The translations under genes and the position numbers were made by a program. Below the pieces are notes generated by a model. It was not told where the DNA came from. It was given only the letters and a program-made list of their open reading frames with translations, and searched no databases. From Xylona heveae TC161 (lineage: Eukaryota; Ascomycota; Xylonomycetes; Xylonales; Xylonaceae): a stretch of DNA of 64,000 bases. The DNA lies in NCBI RefSeq assembly GCF_001619985.1, contig NW_017264194.1:2413511-2477510 (forward strand), given 5' to 3'. Below, in pieces: positions 58,636-64,000 of this stretch (its first letter is position 1; every line of letters starts with the position of its first letter).

Positions 58636-59687
58636 TTAGCGGCCCATGTTCATGGCCTGAGTCAATGCTAAACGTCTGCTGTACGGGCTTAAGCTTCTCT
58701 CTCTAGGAGCAGGAGGGGGTTCCGGGCCACGTCTGTCCTGCGAAGAGAAGTCACCATCCCGATAGCTCCTGCCGTATCGATCGTGATTGCTCGAGTACCT
58801 CCGCTGCGCCCTTCGTCGAGATCTTTGCTCGCGCTCTCCTTCGGTGTCATATTCTTCCGGTGTCATGGTTCGCCGCGTGCGAGCGATCTTGCTGCGATCC
58901 ATACTTCGGCTTCTGCTTCGCTTGTGATCAAAGTTGGCGGTGGGGCCCGATCGACTCCTTTGCCGTCCGCGCACAACAGGGCTTGTGGAGCTTCGGCGTC
59001 TTCTTGTGTTTCGACCACGGGCTTGGGCTGAGTCCCCTTTCTCAATAGAAGAGCCAGAGCGATATGAACCAGAGGACAATGATCTCCGTCTCTTATGACT
59101 GGCTTTCGTGCGAACGGGACTCACCGGCGACCTGCGACGACGGGAGCTGTGTCGGCCGTGATGATGTCTACTACTTTTCGGAGGGCTGGGCGAGCGGGAT
59201 AGGGAGCGATTGGTAGATATAGTAGAAACGGAACTGGATGAGAAGGAAGATGCTGATCTCGAACGGCCTCGTCGGGAGTCAATGCTTTCTTCCCTTGCGC
59301 GTTTTCGACCTCTTTCTTCCTCCCGCTTCGCTAGCAGTTCATCGGCAACACCCTTCCTATATGGAAATTATGATTAGCCCCTGTATAAATTAATTTTTTT
59401 GTATAAAATGTTGCGTACTTTCTTAATAAATCATTCGGCACGTCACTTGTCAATTTCGGAAGCAGCTTTGGGTCTCGCAGCTGTTGTGTTCGAGAAGGCC
59501 GACTCAAGTATGGCCGTTCTTGGGATGGAGTTTTACACTCATAGCTGTAGTGTCGTGCTGTCTTTGTCAGTGAGGAGCGTGCCTAACGGTAAAGCTAGCA
59601 CTTATCTCGTTGAAGACATTTTTGGCATAGAGTTGATGCCGTTGCTTTGGACGGATTGCCAAGTGTAGGCCCGCGATACCGGTTCAT
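58636..59687 (-). CDS. CCHC zinc-knuckle, RS-rich protein (ZCCHC10-like)
   Basis: Three exons (59606-59687, 59419-59554, 58636-59356) encode 312 residues. Exon 1 provides CQKCLQR and exon 2 provides HYSYECKTPSQERPYLSRPS, which continues RTQQLRDPKLLPKL. Joined as CQKCLQRGHYSYEC they form a perfect C-x2-C-x4-H-x4-C knuckle of the ZCCHC10 type. Exon 3 has GVADELLAKREEERGRKRAR followed by 200 residues rich in Arg-Ser, as in RNA-processing proteins of nuclear speckles. Intron 1 must be read with AT-AC ends (59555-59605). The only GT-AG alternative I found that keeps the frame (59545-59601) would replace the Gly-His-Tyr-Ser segment and destroy the knuckle. Confidence 0.82.
59555..59605 (-). other. 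Candidate AT-AC intron in the zinc-knuckle gene
   Basis: On the minus strand the exon ends CAACGAG, the intron begins ATAAGT and ends CAGCAC, and the next exon begins GACACTACAGC. A CTGAC branch-like site lies near the 3' end. The borders cannot be slid in either direction without changing the product. The length is 51 nt. Confidence 0.65.
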
Positions 59688-60565
59688 AGAGTCGATGCTT
59701 GGACCGAGCGCTGTAGAGTCTTTGATTTATTGCCAAAACAGCCTCCACGTGCAAAGGGGTGAACAGTGGCCCTTTCTGTACAGCCAAAATTTTAAGGTAA
59801 ACGCGAAGACAGTCGCAATGGGCAAGCAAGTAAGCGTCGTCAGTTGTTTGGGAAACAGCAAGGGCTTGAGGTCACTCGCGCGGCTGAGATTCGACTTGAT
59901 TCGATAATTTTGGATTAAGCGCTGGCGCGCACAATGACGGCCCTGCCCTTTGTACCAGTACAGTCGCTAGCCTAGTAAATTTGTATGTATTATAGGGTAA
60001 CGGAACTACAACCACTCTCATCATAGCCGACACACTTTACATTTCAGCCTTTTCGTCGATGTTGGCCTAACGCTGCCACGCTCGACTTTGTCCGTCGGGA
60101 CATTTTCGATTCTCCACCCTGCCACCGTTCCCTTTTGGCACAGCCTCTAGACGGCTCGTCACACGGACGATCCGGGGAATTGTCTTTTTATTCTCCAGAG
60201 GTTTTTATTCTTACCTCCGCTCCCTTCCGCGATTCCTCGCTGATTTCGCGTGCGACTGAGCGGACTGTCTACAGCCCGATTCTCTGCAACGACGATCCTC
60301 TTCGCATTGATTGTCGTCCAAGATCCAGCTCCTCGATTTCCTTCACCCGTTGCGGAGTCTTACTGTCCCTCTCCAACCATGCCGCAAGCTTCTTTTTCAA
60401 TCCTTTTCGTTTGGTCTGAAACATCCGCTGTTTGACTTGGATTTGCGATTTACCTCCGTCCTTACATTCTTTCGTGGACATTCCCTTTAGCTCAGGGCAC
60501 TTGGATTTTCGACTCGTCTACTGTACTCGTTAAACAAGCTGGACTTTGTGAAACCGAATAGCAAA
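59688..60565. promoter_or_regulatory. Divergent promoter and long leader of the R3H-SUZ gene
   Basis: 878 bp lie between divergent start codons. The right half (about 60040-60540) is pyrimidine-rich and is probably the R3H-SUZ leader. The frame at 60135-60419 is low-complexity and not called. Confidence 0.5.
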
Positions 60566-63323
60566 ATGGCTAGCTTGACAGATAATGCAAGCGGTGCGAA
60601 GCTGTCATTTGCACAGGTAAGAACTACTTGGATCTTCGCAAGATCCTTTCCACAATGTACTGACCTTACAACTCCAGATTACAGCTACCACTTCTGCAAA
60701 TTCTTCGCCGCCTGATGTCAGCAAAAGCATGCCTGTCCCACCACATTCTCTGGCCCCCATGAATAGGCCCGCGGAGGTCTCGATACAGGCGAATCCTGAT
60801 CGCTCCAAGAGGGTAAATCCGGATGATCTCGAGGGCGTCACCGAAGACCTTAATGCCGTTCAAATTAAGAGCCAATTTGATAGTGCGCATCCGAGAAATA
60901 TCGAGAAGCCACATACTCCCATTGTATCCTCAGTCCAAGAGGACGATCAAATACATACTTCTGCGTCGGATGTCTCGACTAAGGCACCCAGTCTCGATGG
61001 CAAGAGCGTAGCTTCTGTGACGACGTTTGCTATGGACGAAAGAGAGTCACTTCGTCCGGACGACAGTGCCAGCGTGAAAGCCGCTGAAGATGACGAAACA
61101 TATTCCGGCCTTGGCTCCGGTGCCAATGGTTCAAGGTTGGGTTCAGATAACGGTGGTCGGCCTTTCCGAGACCAATTTCATGAGATCTCCGAGCGCATGG
61201 GTCCCTCTCCCCATCGAGGAATAATTGCAGCCCGCTTCAATCTTCCCAACTTCCCGCCTGCAGGACCCCAGGCTCTAGCGACTCCTCCTTCCTCTAAGAG
61301 TGCTGCGGAGGGACAGTCTTTGCCCGGCCATGTGCCTCTGGAAGGCCCAGGTGCTGCTTACTTCTCAAAACAGGCCCCAGACGAGAAATTGCTGGAAGCT
61401 CTGGAATCACCAAAGGATCGTTTATTTCTTCTTCGTTTGGAGCAGGATGTCATATCCTTCGTAAAAGACTCAAAGTAAGCACCTCTCCGAGTAATATGGG
61501 CGGAGCAAATCGCTAATTAGAGAACTCGCGCCAGAGAACCCACGCTCGATTTACCCCCGTGCAATTCCTTCTACCGTCTTCTATCCCATAAACTTGCCGA
61601 TTATTATTTCCTCACACATTTTGTGGATAATACGATTAGCGCTGTTCGGCTTTACAGAACGCCATTCTGTAGACTGTGAGCGAGTCTATTTATCCTTTAT
61701 TTGTGGAAAGAAGCCAAGCTGACCTGAGTTGGAAGTCCTCCACCTTTGACTGGAATTTCTAACCCTCCAACTTCGACAAATACACCACCACCTAATACGC
61801 CACCCGTCAAAATAATGCGACGAGGGGAGGAAGACCCGAATAAGCTCAACTCTGCGGGAGACTCTGTGCAGAGCTCCAAAGACGCCTCAAAAGCTGTCTC
61901 GGAAGCTGGAGGCGCAAGTGGAACTGAAGGTTCCCCTGAAGGAACCAAGTCACCGGGTGGATCGATTCCCGCCAAAGATAAAGCATCAATGTCTCGTGAA
62001 GAGCGAGAAGCAAAATACAAAGAGGCACGGGATCGAATTTTCAAAGGCTTCGAAGGCTCTGAGAGCGGCGAAACGAGCAATGGCAGGGACGACTCAAAAG
62101 GTGTCTCTCGATCGAGTTCTGCAGCAGGTAAAAGAAAACCCAGGAAAGCAAGAGAGGCCGCGGACGATGGATTTGAGGCCAGATCGCAGTACAATGTGTA
62201 TTATCCTTCCCCATATGGCATGTCGCCGTACCCTGGAAGCAACTCTCGAGGATCCTTTCAGCCACCCTTTGCGGTCTCTTCCCAGGCTCCCGTCAACCCA
62301 GCACAGGGAATAATGAGCCCCGCGTATGGTCAAACAACTCCCTCTGATGTTCAGTATCAAAACGCGAACCAGCAATCCTTTTCAGGACTGCCGGCCGCAT
62401 CCTTCAATCAGAGTCTTCACCAGACACCTCCGATGGGCTATTCTCAACCGGTTGGTTCTCAGCGGCCACTTCTACCCCAAGCCTCGAACCCACAACAGTA
62501 CCCAACGTTCAGTCCGCCATCAATCAACGCATTTCCATCAGGGGACCGGCCGCCATCCCACCACGGCCCACAACCATGGGGTCAATCATACTACCCCAGC
62601 GGATTTCAAGCGCAGTCACCTCAATTTTCGCCCCAAAGGCTACCCCACGAAACACCTCCTTTCCCGTCCGGCGCTCCTTCCGGTCCTTGGGGATTTGGAC
62701 GCTATAATCCTGGACCATATGGTTCTGGATCTCAGCAAAACCCACAACAACCTCCGCTGCCGCACCATCCTATGCCTGGTAGCTACAACCGCGCGTCCTT
62801 TAATCCGCAGACACAGTCCTTCATTCCTGGAAACTCTTTTGCTCCAGGATCACCTGCTGGTATGGACGCTCGTCCATTTCCTGGGAACCCCAATTTCTCT
62901 CCCATGAACGTTTTGAGCAACCGCCAGGACGCAATGGGGAACGAGAGACCCAGCTATAATCAGTTCACTGGGCCTAGGTACGGCCCTCAAACTCCGCTTC
63001 AAGGTATCAATGGAATTCCTACGGGGCCCATACAGCATTTTGGCTCCCCTGGAAGCCAGGCGAGGTTCATCAAGCCGCAACAACCTCCCAATTCGATCTC
63101 AAAATGGGGCTCGCCCTCTCATCTTCCATCCAAGCCACCTGTGTCTCAATTCTCAAATTTTATGGACAGTCAGCGCCCGTTTCAAAACCAGCCATACCCT
63201 GGCATGGGACGTGGTGGGCCTAGCCCAAGCATGTCTTATAGTGCACCCAAGCCCTACGGTGCCATGCAACCGATCGGTCCTCTCAACGCTGGCGTGAACT
63301 TGCCACAACAGCCGGGAGCGTGA
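60566..63323 (+). CDS. R3H and SUZ domain RNA-binding protein
   Basis: Four exons (60566-60616, 60678-61474, 61535-61675, 61736-63323) encode 858 residues. The N-terminal 265 residues are disordered. The R3H domain is built from three exons: LEQDVISFVKDSK, EPTLDLPPCNSFYRLLSHKL with the R-x3-H signature, then a DYYFLTHFVD helix and AVRLYRTPFCRLP. A SUZ-like segment follows, beginning VKIMRRGEEDPNK and ending REEREAKYKEARDRIFKGFE. The last 370 residues are Pro/Gln/Gly/Ser-rich and prion-like. R3H-SUZ proteins (Drosophila Encore, human R3HDM1/2, yeast Rbs1) bind single-stranded RNA. The third intron acceptor is GGAAG, a weak but frame-correct site. Confidence 0.9.
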
Positions 63324-64000
63324 AGTAAACATGGGCAAGGACATAGAGGACGCTTCCCTCACGAAAAAAAATCATCTTTGAACGCTTTTTCTAATAAGTC
63401 AGTATCAGAGCGCCTTACAAGCGGCTCATCTTGCATGTTGTGGACGGCGCGAACCTTTCCTCATTTTCTGAATTCTTTTGATACTTGCATTACGCCTCTT
63501 GTCATGTTGTAAGCCTCAAGCGCTGTTCGACAGCACACTGCGTGTTCTTTTCTCATATTAGATGCAATATGCGGCATTGACCTCGGTGCCTGAGGACTTG
63601 AAAATGGGACAGTTACAAGTTATTTGACAATAACCAAAATCAAATATGTTTATATTTTCAGTTGTTAAGACCTGTTGTAATACATGTGACTTTTGATTTT
63701 CCCTATAGTCTACCTGATAAATTCGTCAACGGTTGTACACCATTTCCCAGGGTATTCAAGATTCAGGCTGCATTTTAGCAAGGGTTGGTATCAATGCCAT
63801 TGTGAAATATGTCAAACATATACTTGAGTAGAAATAGATTATGCATATTCGTTATACATTGAGCATGACGTCTCTTATTCAACAATAAATGCAATGCAGT
63901 GTAAGCGCATTTTAACTGTCTTCCCCGGTATTGTTTTGAAAATCCCCCCCCTTACAAGATGCACGGCAACAGGGAACTCAAGAAGTTAAGTGAGCTTCTG
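63324..64000. other. 3' flank of the R3H-SUZ gene
   Basis: AT-rich with no gene seen. A C-run lies at about 63945-63952. Confidence 0.5.

Overview
The window is nuclear DNA from a filamentous ascomycete (Pezizomycotina, most likely Eurotiomycetes). The evidence is short introns (about 50-190 nt) with CTAAC/CTGAC-type branch points, alanine- and serine-rich insertions in conserved proteins, Zn2Cys6 regulators, and fungal versions of housekeeping genes. The species cannot be named from the sequence alone. I see no tRNA, rRNA or CRISPR array.

Left part (0.7-18 kb), housekeeping: a mitochondrial thiamine pyrophosphate carrier (TPC1), an inositol polyphosphate multikinase (Arg82/Ipk2) and a convergent threonylcarbamoyl-AMP synthase (SUA5). 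These are followed by a PP2C phosphatase (Ptc2/3-like), ribosomal protein S23, a disordered fungal protein, mitochondrial ribosomal protein bL17m and pantothenate kinase.

Middle (18.8-31 kb): a PLP enzyme resembling 2,2-dialkylglycine decarboxylase sits downstream of a Zn2Cys6 regulator, with three CCGCGG-type sites between them. Then come the MICOS subunit Mic12, a short-chain dehydrogenase, a repeat-bearing 2.3-kb interval with a Ty3/Gypsy fossil and a possible orphan gene, complex I subunit NDUFS7, and the TRAPP subunit Tca17/TRAPPC2L.

31.6-40.2 kb: an AFG1-like ATPase, mitochondrial malonyl-CoA:ACP transacylase, and a Zn2Cys6 cluster fused to a maltose-acetyltransferase-like beta-helix whose usual catalytic His position is Met. 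From 40.2 to 54.9 kb there is almost 15 kb with no gene I can support, which is very unusual beside such dense neighbours.

Right part (54.9-63.3 kb), RNA biology: a mitochondrial PPR protein, spliceosomal Cwf18, a CCHC zinc-knuckle/RS-rich protein whose knuckle is rebuilt only by an AT-AC intron, and an R3H-SUZ protein.

About nine of the 20 confident genes act in mitochondria or supply them. Several gene pairs share short divergent promoters (regulator/MIC12, NDUFS7/TCA17, PPR/CWF18, knuckle/R3H). Exon borders were worked out by hand from splice signals, reading-frame phase and protein family continuity.
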